Shown piece by piece: positions 51,857 to 61,738 of a DNA stretch of 64,000 bases. Numbering within the stretch: position 1 is the stretch's first letter; every line of letters starts with the position of its first letter. Position numbers and translations under genes: made by a program. Source of the DNA: Comamonas_C sp026954015 (lineage in GTDB: Bacteria > Pseudomonadota > Gammaproteobacteria > Burkholderiales > Burkholderiaceae_C); the NCBI GenBank assembly GCA_035063785.1, contig JAPSFS010000006.1, positions 138,841-202,840 of the forward strand, in the 5' to 3' direction. Below the pieces are notes generated by a model. That model saw nothing but the letters and a program-made list of their open reading frames with translations, had not been told where the DNA came from and searched no databases.

Positions 51857-52756
51857 TCAATGGTGGTCGTGCGCCTGGCCGATATACACCAGCGCCAGCA
51901 TCATGAAGATGAAGGCCTGCAGGATGATGATCAGGATGTGGAAGATGGCCCACGCGAGCCCCGCGATGACGTGACCGATCGCGAGGCCGATGCCCGTGCC
52001 AGTAAAGGCAAACGCACCGCCCATCAATGCGATGAGCATGAAGATCAATTCACCCGCGTACATGTTGCCGAACAGTCGCAAGCCGTGCGAGAGCGTCTTG
52101 GATGCGAACTCGATGATCTGCATCGCCAGGTTCACCACGCCGAGCAGCACCGCAACCAAGGGATTGCGACTGGTGCCGAACGGGGCGGTCACGAGTTCGT
52201 GCGCCCAGCCGCCCAGCCCCTTGATCTTGACGTTGTAGTACAGGCACAGCAGCAGCACCGCCACCGACAGACCCATGCTGCCCGAGACGTCCGCCGTCGG
52301 CAGCACGCGCAGGTAGGCATGCGCCGGATCACCGCCGAACGCGCCGATCAGCTTGGCCCACAACGTCGGCAGCAGATCGACGGGCAGCAGGTCCATGGTG
52401 TTCATCAGGGTGACCCAGACGAAGATGGACAGTCCCAGCGGCGCGACGTACTTGCGGCTCTCGGCATTCTTGATGATGCCCTTGGTTTCGTTGTCCACGA
52501 ACTCGACGAGGATCTCTACCGCCGCCTGGAAACGCCCCGGAACCCCGGAACTGGCCTTGCGCGCAGCGCTCCAGAGTCCCCAGAACGTGAGCACCGCCAG
52601 CAACACCGAGAACAGGACGGTGTCGATATGGATGATCGACATGTCCAGCACCGCGTCGGATGCGTGGTTTTGCCAGAAATGCAGGTGGTGGATGACGTAT
52701 TCACCTGCGGTGGGCCCATGCTCCACAACGGATGCCACAGCGTTTTCAGCAGCCAT
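51857..52756 (-). CDS. atpB: ATP synthase F0 a subunit
   Basis: This is a 299-aa proton-channel subunit with five to six spans. The key Arg helix (MYAGELIFMLIALMGG, preceded by SHGLRLFGN) and the C-terminal His tail (YIGQAHDHH) are typical. It overlaps the atpI-like gene by 11 bp. Confidence 0.97.
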   Translation of the reverse strand: MAAENAVASVVEHGPTAGEYVIHHLHFWQNHASDAVLDMSIIHIDTVLFSVLLAVLTFWGLWSAARKASSGVPGRFQAAVEILVEFVDNETKGIIKNAESRKYVAPLGLSIFVWVTLMNTMDLLPVDLLPTLWAKLIGAFGGDPAHAYLRVLPTADVSGSMGLSVAVLLLCLYYNVKIKGLGGWAHELVTAPFGTSRNPLVAVLLGVVNLAMQIIEFASKTLSHGLRLFGNMYAGELIFMLIALMGGAFAFTGTGIGLAIGHVIAGLAWAIFHILIIILQAFIFMMLALVYIGQAHDHH

Positions 52757-53318
52757 CAGAGTGTTCTTTCCGCGTCCGCGTTTGCCCGGACTTCAGGGGC
52801 CGGGCCCACAACAGACCCACCCAGTACATCTTGATCGTCAGCACCAAACCGATCAGCAAGGCCGGCCAGTTCGGTACCCCCAAAATTCTCGGGGCTGCGC
52901 CCAGCAGCCCCACGGTCAAGACCAGCTTGACCACCTCCCACAACAGCAGGCCCGCGAGCGCCGCGCTCGGCGGAAACCCGGGGCGGGCCCAGCGCACCGT
53001 GCCCTTCGCGGCCACCGCCGCCGGCAGCACCCCCGCCAAGGCGCCATAGGCCGCGGACCAGACCACGTCGGCACGCCACGTGATGAGCCCCGCCAGTCCG
53101 GCGACGACCACGCCCGTGAGCGCTTCGCAGAGCAGCGCCCGCGTCACGGACACCTGAGGATGGCGGCTGCGCCACTCGCGCGCCTCGTCGGCCGTCAACG
53201 GCCGAAACTCCCCGTCGCCCTCGTCTTGCGAAACGGCTCGTGCTGTCACTGCAACCGAGTGCGGCGCCGGGGCCACTGCGCTGGTATCGATAGCCACGGC
53301 CTCGGCACCTGTGCTCAA
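52746..53318 (-). CDS. atpI: ATP synthase subunit I (AtpI-like)
   Basis: This 190-aa protein heads the operon. After a soluble N-terminal extension of about 60 residues it has four predicted spans (CEALTGVVVAGLAGLITWRA, GALAGVLPAAVAAKG, AALAGLLLWEVVKLVLTVGL, LIGLVLTIKMYWVGLLW), the AtpI layout. AtpI proteins assist c-ring assembly. Sequence conservation is low in this family, so the call rests on layout and place. Confidence 0.85.
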   Translation of the reverse strand: MSTGAEAVAIDTSAVAPAPHSVAVTARAVSQDEGDGEFRPLTADEAREWRSRHPQVSVTRALLCEALTGVVVAGLAGLITWRADVVWSAAYGALAGVLPAAVAAKGTVRWARPGFPPSAALAGLLLWEVVKLVLTVGLLGAAPRILGVPNWPALLIGLVLTIKMYWVGLLWARPLKSGQTRTRKEHSDGC

Positions 53319-53333
53319 TCACAAAATCTTGCG

Positions 53334-53339
53334 ATTATA
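53334..53339 (-). promoter_or_regulatory. Candidate -10 box of the atp operon
   Basis: TATAAT reads on the minus strand 16 bp before the atpI start. No good -35 hexamer is visible at 17 bp, so the promoter is tentative. Confidence 0.4.
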
Positions 53340-53445
53340 CGTAAAAACCCGAGGGTAACCGCCAATTTCCGCCCCACGACGCGGTTTCGTGGTGCAGCGG
53401 CGACCGCTGCCGCGCGGCGCTCCCCTCCGGGCTATGCTTGAGGCC

Positions 53446-53760
53446 ATGAGCAGTACCAGCAGACCGACACTGCCGATCATCGGCGACGGCACCACGCCTC
53501 GCGGCGATACGCTGATCGAGTACCCCAGCGCGTTTGCGATCAAGGTGATGGGCAGGAACCAGGAGGGACTCGTGGGCACGATCACGCAGATCGCCCGCCG
53601 GTTCGACCCTGCATTCGATGCTTCCACCGTCGAGCTGCGTCCCAGCCGCCAGGGCAACTACCTGGGCGTGACGATCACCGTGACGGCGACCAGCCGCACG
53701 CAACTCGACGATCTGTACCGCGCGCTCGTCGCCCACCCCGACGTCAAGGTCGTCTTCTAG
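53446..53760 (+). CDS. DUF493 (YbeD-like) protein
   Basis: This 104-aa protein is of the YbeD type, with an ACT-like fold (YPSAFAIKVMGRNQEGLVGT at the N-terminus and YLGVTITVTATSRTQLDDLY in the middle). YbeD lies next to lipB in many proteobacteria, as here. The start is taken at ATG 53446; ATG 53434 is in frame. Function is unknown. Confidence 0.9.
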   Translation: MSSTSRPTLPIIGDGTTPRGDTLIEYPSAFAIKVMGRNQEGLVGTITQIARRFDPAFDASTVELRPSRQGNYLGVTITVTATSRTQLDDLYRALVAHPDVKVVF

Positions 53761-54461
53761 TGCCGCCCAACATCCAGGTTCTGGGCCGTGCCGACTACGC
53801 GGCCACGCTGCGCGCGATGCACGCGTTCACTGCGGCGCGGGGTGAAGCCACGCCCGACGAACTCTGGATTTGCGAGCACGCGCCGGTGTACACACAAGGG
53901 CAAGCCGGCAAATCGACACATGTACTCGATGTGGGGGCGGTGCCCCTGGTGCACACCGATCGCGGCGGGCAGGTGACCTTTCATGGGCCGGGGCAGGTCG
54001 TGGCGTATCCGCTGATCGACCTGCGGCGCGCGGGCTACTACGTCAAGGAATACGTCTTTCGGATCGAGGAAGCCGTCATCCGCACCCTGGCCGATTACGG
54101 CATCACGGGCCACCGGGTCGCCGGCGCGCCCGGCATCTATGTGCGCCTGAGCGATCCCGCGAGCCATGCGCTGCTGGCCCAGCGCCCGCAATTGCGCGTA
54201 CCGGGCAGCGGCGCGCCGATCCCCGATTTCACCGACGTGGGCAAGATCGCCGCGCTCGGCATCAAGGTCAGCCACCACTGCACCTACCACGGCGTGGCGC
54301 TCAACGTTGCGATGGATCTGGAGCCGTTTCGCCACATCCATCCGTGCGGTTACGCGGGGCTCGCAACGGTCGATCTCGCAACGGTGGGCGTGCACGCAAG
54401 CTGGGGTGATGTGGCGCGCACGCTCGGTACGCATCTTCAGGCGCGGCTGGCCGGCAGGTAA
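53760..54461 (+). CDS. lipB: Lipoyl(octanoyl) transferase
   Basis: This 233-aa enzyme moves octanoate from acyl carrier protein to lipoyl domains. The motifs RGGQVTFHGPGQVVAYPLID, GIKVSHHCTYHGVALNV and the catalytic Cys region HPCGYAGLATV are conserved. It starts with GTG overlapping the DUF493 stop by one base. lipA, which usually follows, is absent; the next gene is convergent. Confidence 0.95.
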   Translation: MPPNIQVLGRADYAATLRAMHAFTAARGEATPDELWICEHAPVYTQGQAGKSTHVLDVGAVPLVHTDRGGQVTFHGPGQVVAYPLIDLRRAGYYVKEYVFRIEEAVIRTLADYGITGHRVAGAPGIYVRLSDPASHALLAQRPQLRVPGSGAPIPDFTDVGKIAALGIKVSHHCTYHGVALNVAMDLEPFRHIHPCGYAGLATVDLATVGVHASWGDVARTLGTHLQARLAGR

Positions 54462-54495
54462 GCCGCAAGGCAGACGATGGCGAGGCCGCGCGCGC

Positions 54496-56238
54496 TCAGA
54501 GCGCCGCCATCCCCAGCAACTCACGCGGCGCGCGCGACGCAACGACCTGCTGCGCCCAGGTCGCGAGCGCCTTGGCATCCGCAGCGAGCACCTGCTGCTT
54601 GACGCGCAGGACGTGCATCGCCGGCATGGAAAACACGCGCAGGCCCAGGCCCAGCAGCAGGCGCGTGAATTCCGGGTCGCTGGCCATTTCACCGCAGACG
54701 CTGATCTCCTTGCCACGGCGGCGGCCTGCCGCGATCACCCGATCCAGCAGGCGCAGCACCGCGGGGTGCGCAGGGTCGTAGAGATGGCCCACGGCCTCGT
54801 CGGTGCGATCGATCGCCAGCGTGTACTGGATCAGGTCGTTGGTGCCGATGGAGAGGAAGTTGAAATGGTCCAGGAACTCGTCGGCCATGAGCGCAGCCGC
54901 CGGCACCTCGATCATGGCGCCCAGCGACACCGGCCCCGCGGCCACTCCACGCTCGGCGAGTTCCTCCTGCGCCAGTGCAACCTGCGCCAGCGCCTGACGG
55001 ATCTCGTGCAGATGCGCAAGCATCGGGAACAGCACCCGCACGGGTCCGTGCGCGGCGGCGCGCAGCAGCGCCCTGAGCTGGGTGCGGAACATCGCCGGGT
55101 CTGCAAGGCTCCAGCGTATCGCGCGCAGCCCGAGCGCCGGGTTGGCGGCCTCGCCCTGGCGGGCGCGATCCAGCGGCTTGTCCGCCCCAATGTCCACGGT
55201 ACGGATCGTGACCGGCATCCCGTGCATGCCCTCGACCACGGCGCGATAGGCCAGGTATTGCTCTTCCTCGCCCGGCAGCCGGTCCGCGCCTGCGATGAAC
55301 AGGAATTCACTGCGAAACAACCCCACGCCGTCCACGCCGGCACGCAGGGCGGCGGCGACGTCCGCGGCGCTCTCGATATTGGCGAGCAGTTGCACCGCCT
55401 GCCCGTCCCGCGTGCGCGCAGCGACGCCTCGCAGCTGCTGCAGATCGGCGTCGCGCGCGGCAGCGTCACGCCCCGCCGCCTCGTACTGCGCTCGCATGCG
55501 CTCCGTCGGGTCCAGAACCACGACGCCCGCGTCCCCATCGAGTACGACCCAGTCGTCAGGGCGCACGAGCTGGCTCACGCCACGCGCGGCCACCACGGCC
55601 GGAATCTCCATGCCGCGCGCCACGATCGCGGTATGGCTGGTCGCGGTGCCCAGGTCGGTCACGAACCCGGCAAACCCGCCCTCCTTGAACTGGAGCATCT
55701 GCGCGGGCGAGAGATCACGTGCCACGAGTATGCGCGGCGCGTTCTCACGCGGCTGCCACTCAGGACGCTCCGGCATGGCGGCAGCCTGCCCCCCAGCACT
55801 CGCCTTCAGGTGGTGCAACACCCGATCCACCACCTGCTCCAGATCCGCCTTGCGCTCGCGCAGATAGGGGTCGTCCATCGCGTCGAACTGGCGACCGAAC
55901 GCCTCCGTCTGCACCGTCAATGCCCATTCGGCGTTGTAATGGTGCTCGACGATCCAGCCCCGGACGGCGGCTTCCAGCGTTTCGTCGAGCAGCAGCTGCA
56001 AATGCACGTCGATCAGCGCCGATATCTCACTCGGCGCATCCGCAGGCATGCCCGCAAGCAGGCCTTGCAACTCGCGCACGACCGCGTCGCGCGCACCGCC
56101 CATACGCGCAAGCTCCTGCGCCACCTGCGACGGGTCGATGTGGTAGCGCGGTGCATCGGTGGCACCGCTGGACACCACTACGGCCCGACCCACGGCGACG
56201 CCCCGCACCACCGCCAGGCCATGGATGCACAGCGTCAT
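54496..56238 (-). CDS. ptsI: PTS enzyme I (phosphoenolpyruvate-protein phosphotransferase)
   Basis: This 580-aa protein takes phosphate from PEP and passes it to HPr. The phospho-histidine region (GTATSHTAIVARGMEIPAVV), PEP-binding segments (GVGLFRSEFLF, IRTVDIGADKPLD) and the C-terminal catalytic Cys region (EISVCGEMASDP) are present. It ends the EIIA-HPr-EI unit. Confidence 0.95.
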   Translation of the reverse strand: MTLCIHGLAVVRGVAVGRAVVVSSGATDAPRYHIDPSQVAQELARMGGARDAVVRELQGLLAGMPADAPSEISALIDVHLQLLLDETLEAAVRGWIVEHHYNAEWALTVQTEAFGRQFDAMDDPYLRERKADLEQVVDRVLHHLKASAGGQAAAMPERPEWQPRENAPRILVARDLSPAQMLQFKEGGFAGFVTDLGTATSHTAIVARGMEIPAVVAARGVSQLVRPDDWVVLDGDAGVVVLDPTERMRAQYEAAGRDAAARDADLQQLRGVAARTRDGQAVQLLANIESAADVAAALRAGVDGVGLFRSEFLFIAGADRLPGEEEQYLAYRAVVEGMHGMPVTIRTVDIGADKPLDRARQGEAANPALGLRAIRWSLADPAMFRTQLRALLRAAAHGPVRVLFPMLAHLHEIRQALAQVALAQEELAERGVAAGPVSLGAMIEVPAAALMADEFLDHFNFLSIGTNDLIQYTLAIDRTDEAVGHLYDPAHPAVLRLLDRVIAAGRRRGKEISVCGEMASDPEFTRLLLGLGLRVFSMPAMHVLRVKQQVLAADAKALATWAQQVVASRAPRELLGMAAL

Positions 56239-56328
56239 GCGCGCGCGGCCCGGCCGCCCTCCAACGCCACCGGGGGTGCCCGATGGGCCGCTATGACGGA
56301 CGATAGCGCGGCCGCCATGAGAATCGGC

Positions 56329-56598
56329 TCACGCGCCTTCGCCGAACTTGTCGGCGATCAGCGCCTCGATGGCCTGCATGGCCTGCTGCTCCTGGGCACC
56401 ATCGGTTTCCAGTTCGACTTCGGTGCCGATCCCGGCGGCCAGCATCATCACACCCATGATGCTCTTGGCGTTGACCCTGCGCTCGCCCCGGCGCATCCAG
56501 ACTTCGCAGTCAAAACCGCCCGCCAGCTTGGTGAGCTTGGCCGAAGCGCGCGCATGCAAGCCCAGACGGTTGACGATCGTGACCGTCTTCCTGATCAC
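56329..56598 (-). CDS. ptsH: PTS phosphocarrier protein HPr
   Basis: This 89-aa carrier has the phospho-His site (NRLGLHARASAKL) and the Ser46-type regulatory region (NAKSIMGVMMLAAGIGTEVE). The start is a GTG at 56598, overlapping the EIIA gene by 4 bp; longer frames upstream belong to that gene. Confidence 0.93.
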   Translation of the reverse strand: MIRKTVTIVNRLGLHARASAKLTKLAGGFDCEVWMRRGERRVNAKSIMGVMMLAAGIGTEVELETDGAQEQQAMQAIEALIADKFGEGA

Positions 56599-57008
56599 CG
56601 CAAACTCTCGTTCCCGCAGGTGTCCTCTGCCACCGGGACGATGCCCTGCACGCCGCCGGCCAGCGCGCGCTCCACGAGCTGCGGCAGCGGCTCTTCGCGG
56701 TAATTGACGGCGCGCAGCAGCATCGGAACGTTGACACCGGTCACCAGCCGCACGCGCTCGCCGTCGACCAGTCCGCGTGCGACGTTGCAGGGCGTCGCGC
56801 CCGGCACGTCCGACAGCAGCAGCACCTGCGTCGATCGCGTATGCGCGATCAGCGCACGGGCCGCCTCGCGCATTTCGGCCGGCTGCGCGTAGGCCGGCAC
56901 ATCCAGCGCCAGCACCTCGGACTCGCACTCGGGAAAGACGTGCAGCGCGCACGCACGCAGGGCGCTCGCCAAAGGCGCATGGGCTATCAGCAAAATACAG
57001 GTTTTCAT
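56595..57008 (-). CDS. PTS mannose-family EIIA component
   Basis: This 137-aa protein starts MKTCILLIAHAPLASAL with the phospho-His in the AHAPLAS motif and contains LLLSDVPGATPCNVA and LVTGVNVPMLLRAV, typical of ManX-type EIIA. No sugar permease (EIIB/C/D) is nearby, so the relay is probably regulatory, as described in Ralstonia and other betaproteobacteria. Confidence 0.9.
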   Translation of the reverse strand: MKTCILLIAHAPLASALRACALHVFPECESEVLALDVPAYAQPAEMREAARALIAHTRSTQVLLLSDVPGATPCNVARGLVDGERVRLVTGVNVPMLLRAVNYREEPLPQLVERALAGGVQGIVPVAEDTCGNESLR

Positions 57009-57069
57009 GGGTGTGGTACTGGTCAGCCAGGTTGATTATCGCCGCTGCGACCGGGACAGGCGCAGATGG

Positions 57070-57648
57070 TTATGGCAGCAGCGTGATGCCCGCGAACAGC
57101 GTGTCCGCCACAGCCGGGGCCACCTGCGGCCCGTACACCATCACCTGGTACAGCCGCACCTGCGGCGGCTGCAGCCTTGCGAACCACACCACCTCCACCG
57201 CGACGGGGGAGCCGTCGCTGCGGTGGCCTTGCAGCCGCAGGCGGCGCGACGCCGGAACATCCAGCGCCAGCGGTGGAACGAAGGGACGTGCCTGTTCCTG
57301 CACAGGCGCATCCACATGCTCCCGCACGCTGCGCTGCCACTGCTCGAGCGTGGGGCCGATGCGTGACGGATCGTCGAGCTCGGCATGCGACACCGCGAAC
57401 AGCACCCCGCGCACCGCACACCCGGTGACCGAGAGCTCGACCGCGTGCCCGTCCCACTGCACGGTGCGCACGGCCGATTGCGCGCGGCAGGGCAGCGGCA
57501 CTTCGAGCCACGCCTGCGGCACCTGGACCGTGCGCCAGTTCAGCGACGGTGCACACGCCGCAAGCGCCGCCAGGCCCAGGGCCACCCCCGCTCGCACGGA
57601 GCGCAGGGCCGCCGCCATGCTCTGGCGGATGCGTAAGCGAGCTCGCAT
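57070..57648 (-). CDS. Putative lipoprotein of unknown function
   Basis: This protein of about 192 aa has a basic N-terminus, a hydrophobic stretch and lipobox LAAC before APSLNWRTV, so it should be a membrane-anchored periplasmic or outer-membrane lipoprotein. I do not recognise the family. The start is uncertain (GTG 57654, ATG 57648 or ATG 57618). It lies 61 bp upstream of the PTS genes on the same strand. Confidence 0.7.
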   Translation of the reverse strand: MRARLRIRQSMAAALRSVRAGVALGLAALAACAPSLNWRTVQVPQAWLEVPLPCRAQSAVRTVQWDGHAVELSVTGCAVRGVLFAVSHAELDDPSRIGPTLEQWQRSVREHVDAPVQEQARPFVPPLALDVPASRRLRLQGHRSDGSPVAVEVVWFARLQPPQVRLYQVMVYGPQVAPAVADTLFAGITLLP

Positions 57649-57677
57649 TTCCACGACTTCAATAGGAGATGAAAATA

Positions 57678-57717
57678 TGGCGCCAGCGCTTATCCATCAA
57701 GCGCCAGGAGCTATCAG
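57678..57717 (-). repeat. Dispersed repeat, copy 9
   Basis: TGGCGCCAGCGCTTA and AAGCGCCAGGAGCTATCAG lie just upstream of the lipoprotein gene. Confidence 0.75.
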
Positions 57718-57836
57718 ACAAATAGTAAATTGCGCCAATGGGATCACGGCGCCCACCGTGCGGGCGTCGCCATCGACAGGCGGCACCACCACGCTACACT
57801 TGAAGCGCACCTCCAGCATAGTGAAGATCGCGCGCC

Positions 57837-58328
57837 GTGGACCCGCCTACCGTCAAGCTGCTTCGACCCCAGTCCCCGAACGAAATGGCCATAGTACGCG
57901 AGCTGTTTCAGGAATATGCGCAGTCGCTGTCCGTGGATCTCGCACTGCAGGGGTTCGATCAGGAGCTGGCCGAACTGCCCGGCGACTACGCGCCGCCCCG
58001 AGGCTGCTTGCATCTGGCGCAAGTGGATGGAGAAATCGCGGGTTGCTGCGCGCTACGCCCGCTGGACACGAGCGACTACCCCAACGCGGCCGAGATGAAG
58101 CGCCTGTACGTGCGCAAGGCGTTTCGCGGGTTCGGGCTTGGGCGCACGCTCGTGGAAAGTATCCTCGAAGCCGCACACCGCATGGGGTACAGCACCGTCC
58201 TTCTGGATACGCTGGACGAGATGGAAACCGCACGCGCACTCTATGCGGACCTCGGATTCACCGAAATCGCGCCGTACTACCACAACCCCTACGCCGGGGC
58301 GCACTACCTCAAGGCGCCGGTCGGGTAG
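57837..58328 (+). CDS. GNAT-family N-acetyltransferase
   Basis: This 163-aa protein has the acetyl-CoA binding motif VRKAFRGFGLGRTLVESIL and the C-terminal LYADLGFTEIAPYYHNP segment of the GNAT fold. It starts with GTG 57837. The substrate is unknown. It converges with the S10 ribosomal operon. Confidence 0.88.
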   Translation: MDPPTVKLLRPQSPNEMAIVRELFQEYAQSLSVDLALQGFDQELAELPGDYAPPRGCLHLAQVDGEIAGCCALRPLDTSDYPNAAEMKRLYVRKAFRGFGLGRTLVESILEAAHRMGYSTVLLDTLDEMETARALYADLGFTEIAPYYHNPYAGAHYLKAPVG

Positions 58329-58410
58329 AAGCGAGAAGCGGGTCCGGCCCTCCCCGCCCTGGGCCGCCCGCCGCGCACCGGACGATATTCCAGCGGCACA
58401 CCGTTGCAAC

Positions 58411-58437
58411 AAAAACGGCCCACACCGTGGGCCGTTT
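58411..58437. terminator. Bidirectional terminator between the GNAT gene and rpsQ
   Basis: ACGGCCCAC-ACC-GTGGGCCGT is a 9-bp stem (11 with A-T pairs). On the minus strand it runs into five T residues, on the plus strand into TTT. It ends the ribosomal operon after rpsQ. Confidence 0.85.
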
Positions 58438-58474
58438 CGATCCGTGGCCGGCGCCGGGCGCCGAGCCGATGGCG

Positions 58475-58744
58475 TTACACCAGCGATGCCTTCTGCACCA
58501 GGCGGGTCGCCACCCAGTTCTTGGTCTTGGACAGCGGGCGGCTTTCGGTGATTTCCACCGTATCGCCCAGCTTGTACTCGCCCTTTTCGTCGTGTGCATG
58601 GAATTTGCTCGACCGGATCACGATCTTGTCGTAGATCGGGTGCTTCACACGCCGCTCCACCAGCACCGTCACGGTCTTGGCGCGCTTGTCGCTCACCACC
58701 TTGCCGACCAGGGTGCGCTTGAGGGATGTCTTTGCTTCCGTCAT
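58475..58744 (-). CDS. rpsQ: 30S ribosomal protein S17
   Basis: This 89-aa protein starts at ATG 58744 (MTEAKTSLKRTLVGKVVSDK) and has the conserved RRVKHPIYDKI and GDTVEITESRPLSKTK segments. It binds 16S rRNA early in assembly. It ends the S10 cluster here; rplN does not follow, and a terminator does. Confidence 0.97.
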   Translation of the reverse strand: MTEAKTSLKRTLVGKVVSDKRAKTVTVLVERRVKHPIYDKIVIRSSKFHAHDEKGEYKLGDTVEITESRPLSKTKNWVATRLVQKASLV

Positions 58745-58754
58745 GTTCGCTCCT

Positions 58755-58952
58755 TTATTTGGCGGCCTGCTTCTGGGCAAGTATGGTCTTGGCACGGGCG
58801 ATATCGCGGCGCGTGCTCTTGAGCGTCGCGGTATTGGCCAGTTGTTGGGTCGCCTTCTGCATGCGCAGGCCGAAATGGGCCTTTTGCAGGCTCTTCACTT
58901 CTTCCACCAGCGCGGCTTCGTCTTTCTGGCGCAGTTCAGCAGCTTTCGTCAT
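58755..58952 (-). CDS. rpmC: 50S ribosomal protein L29
   Basis: This is a 65-aa helical protein at the exit-tunnel region. ATG 58952 (MTKAAELRQKDEAAL) fits the family better than the in-frame ATG at 58970; FGLRMQKATQQL and RRDIARAKTIL are conserved. Confidence 0.96.
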   Translation of the reverse strand: MTKAAELRQKDEAALVEEVKSLQKAHFGLRMQKATQQLANTATLKSTRRDIARAKTILAQKQAAK

Positions 58953-58966
58953 GTACAAACTCCCGA

Positions 58967-59383
58967 TCACGCGCCGATGTGGCGGGCCACGAACGTGGTG
59001 CGCAGCGGCAGCTTGGCGGCGGCGAGACGGAACGCCTCGCGCGCCAGTTCTTCCGGCACGCCGACGATTTCGAACACCACCTTGCCGGGTTGGATCTCGG
59101 CCACGTAGTACTCGGGGTTGCCCTTGCCGTTACCCATGCGCACCTCGGCGGGCTTGGTGGAAATGGGCTTGTCCGGGAACACGCGGATCCAGATACGACC
59201 GCCACGCTTGACGTGACGGGAAATGGCACGACGGGCCGCCTCGATCTGGCGCGCCGTCAGGCGTCCGCGGTCGGTGCACTTGAGCCCGAAGTCGCCAAAC
59301 GCCACCGAGTTGCCGCGCGTGGCAATGCCGGTATTGCGGCCCTTTTGCTCCTTGCGGTATTTGCGGCGAGCAGGTTGCAGCAT
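58967..59383 (-). CDS. rplP: 50S ribosomal protein L16
   Basis: This is a 138-aa protein near the peptidyl-transferase centre. MLQPARRKYRKEQKGRNTGI and KPAEVRMGNGKG are conserved; the Arg equivalent to the hydroxylated Arg81 of E. coli is in this second motif. Confidence 0.98.
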   Translation of the reverse strand: MLQPARRKYRKEQKGRNTGIATRGNSVAFGDFGLKCTDRGRLTARQIEAARRAISRHVKRGGRIWIRVFPDKPISTKPAEVRMGNGKGNPEYYVAEIQPGKVVFEIVGVPEELAREAFRLAAAKLPLRTTFVARHIGA

Positions 59384-59385
59384 GT

Positions 59386-60264
<879 letters not shown>

Positions 60265-60279
60265 GGTATTCCTCTCGCC

Positions 60280-60612
60280 TCAGTTGCCCACGGTCACGAA
60301 AATGTGACACGTCGGCTTGCTGATGCGGTTGCCGCGGCCCTTGGCGCGCGCGGTGAAGCGCTTGAGCGTGGTGCCCTGCTCGACATAGATGGTCTTGACC
60401 TTCAACTCGTCGATGTCGGCGCCGTCGTTGTGCTCGGCGTTGGCGATGGCCGATTCGAGCACCTTCTTGACGATGCCCGCTGCCTTCTTCTGCGTGAACG
60501 TCAGGATGTTCAGCGCCTGATCGACCTTCTTGCCGCGGATGAGGTCGGCCACCAGTCGCCCCTTGTCCACGGACAAGCGGACGCCCCGCAGGACTGCACG
60601 TGTTTCAGACAT
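60280..60612 (-). CDS. rplV: 50S ribosomal protein L22
   Basis: This 110-aa protein lines the exit tunnel. GVRLSVDKGRLVADLIRGKK and the beta-hairpin region (GTTLKRFTARAKGRGNRI) match the family. Confidence 0.98.
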   Translation of the reverse strand: MSETRAVLRGVRLSVDKGRLVADLIRGKKVDQALNILTFTQKKAAGIVKKVLESAIANAEHNDGADIDELKVKTIYVEQGTTLKRFTARAKGRGNRISKPTCHIFVTVGN

Positions 60613-60621
60613 GGTCGTTCC

Positions 60622-60900
60622 TCACTTCTTCTGGACTTTCTTGTCCGCCGGGTGGCCCTTGAAGGTGCGCGTCAGCGCAAATTCACCGAGCTTGTGGCCG
60701 ACCATCTGATCGGTGATGTAGACCGGCACGTGCTGCTTGCCGTTGTGCACGGCGATGGTCAGTCCGATGAACTCGGGCAGCACCATCGAGCGGCGCGACC
60801 AGGTCTTGACGGGTTTCTTGTCCTTGGTGGCAATGGCCTTCTCGACCTTGGCCAGCAGGTGGTGGTCAACGAACGGACCCTTTTTGATGGAGCGAGACAT
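60622..60900 (-). CDS. rpsS: 30S ribosomal protein S19
   Basis: This is a 92-aa head protein contacting S13. MSRSIKKGPFVDHHLL, RRSMVLPEFIGLTIAVHNGK and KLGEFALTRTFKGH are conserved. Confidence 0.98.
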   Translation of the reverse strand: MSRSIKKGPFVDHHLLAKVEKAIATKDKKPVKTWSRRSMVLPEFIGLTIAVHNGKQHVPVYITDQMVGHKLGEFALTRTFKGHPADKKVQKK

Positions 60901-60910
60901 TGGCTGGCCC

Positions 60911-61735
60911 TTACTTCTTGCGACGCGACACGATCATGGTCTGTGTGCGCTTGTTGTTGCGGGTGCGGTAGCCCTTGGTCAGGTTGCCCCACGGATCCAC
61001 CGGATGGCGACCTTCGCCGGTCTTGCCTTCGCCACCGCCTTGCGGGTGGTCGATCGGGTTCATCGCAACGCCGCGCACCGTCGGCCGAATGCCCATCCAG
61101 CGCTTGACGCCGGCCTTGCCGAGCTGGCGCAGGCTGTGCTCTCCGTTGGCAACCTCGCCAATGGTCGCGCGGCACTCGACGTGGATCTTGCGCACTTCGC
61201 CCGAGCGCATGCGCACCTGGGCATACACGCCTTCGCGCGCCAGCAGGGTGGCCGACGTTCCCGCCGAGCGGGCGATCTGCGCGCCCTTGCCAGGCTTGAG
61301 CTCGATGCAGTGGATGGTCGAGCCCACGGGAATGTTGCGGATCGGCAGCGTGTTGCCTACGCGGATCGGAGACTCCGAGCCGCTGACCACGGTGGCGCCC
61401 ACGTCGATGTTGCGCGGCGCGATGATGTAGCGGCGCTCGCCATCGGCGTAGCACACGAGCGCGATATGGGCAGAACGGTTCGGGTCGTACTCGATGCGCT
61501 CCACCTTGGCGGGAATGCCATCCTTGTTGCGCACGAAATCGACCACGCGGTAGTGGTGCTTGTGCCCGCCACCCTTGTGGCGGATGGTGATGCAGCCGCG
61601 GTTGTTGCGCCCCGCCTTCTGGAACTGCGATTCCAGCAGCGGCGCGTAGCCCTCACCCTTGTGCAGGTGGTCGCGCGAAATCTTCACCGCGCCACGCTGG
61701 CCCGGCGTATTCGGTTTGATCTTGATGACAGCCAT
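60911..61735 (-). CDS. rplB: 50S ribosomal protein L2
   Basis: This is a 274-aa protein needed for peptidyl-transferase activity. GAQIARSAGTSATLLAREG and the C-terminal GVAMNPIDHPQGGGEGKTGE segment with the conserved His are present. Confidence 0.98.
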   Translation of the reverse strand: MAVIKIKPNTPGQRGAVKISRDHLHKGEGYAPLLESQFQKAGRNNRGCITIRHKGGGHKHHYRVVDFVRNKDGIPAKVERIEYDPNRSAHIALVCYADGERRYIIAPRNIDVGATVVSGSESPIRVGNTLPIRNIPVGSTIHCIELKPGKGAQIARSAGTSATLLAREGVYAQVRMRSGEVRKIHVECRATIGEVANGEHSLRQLGKAGVKRWMGIRPTVRGVAMNPIDHPQGGGEGKTGEGRHPVDPWGNLTKGYRTRNNKRTQTMIVSRRKK

Positions 61736-61738
61736 GAT

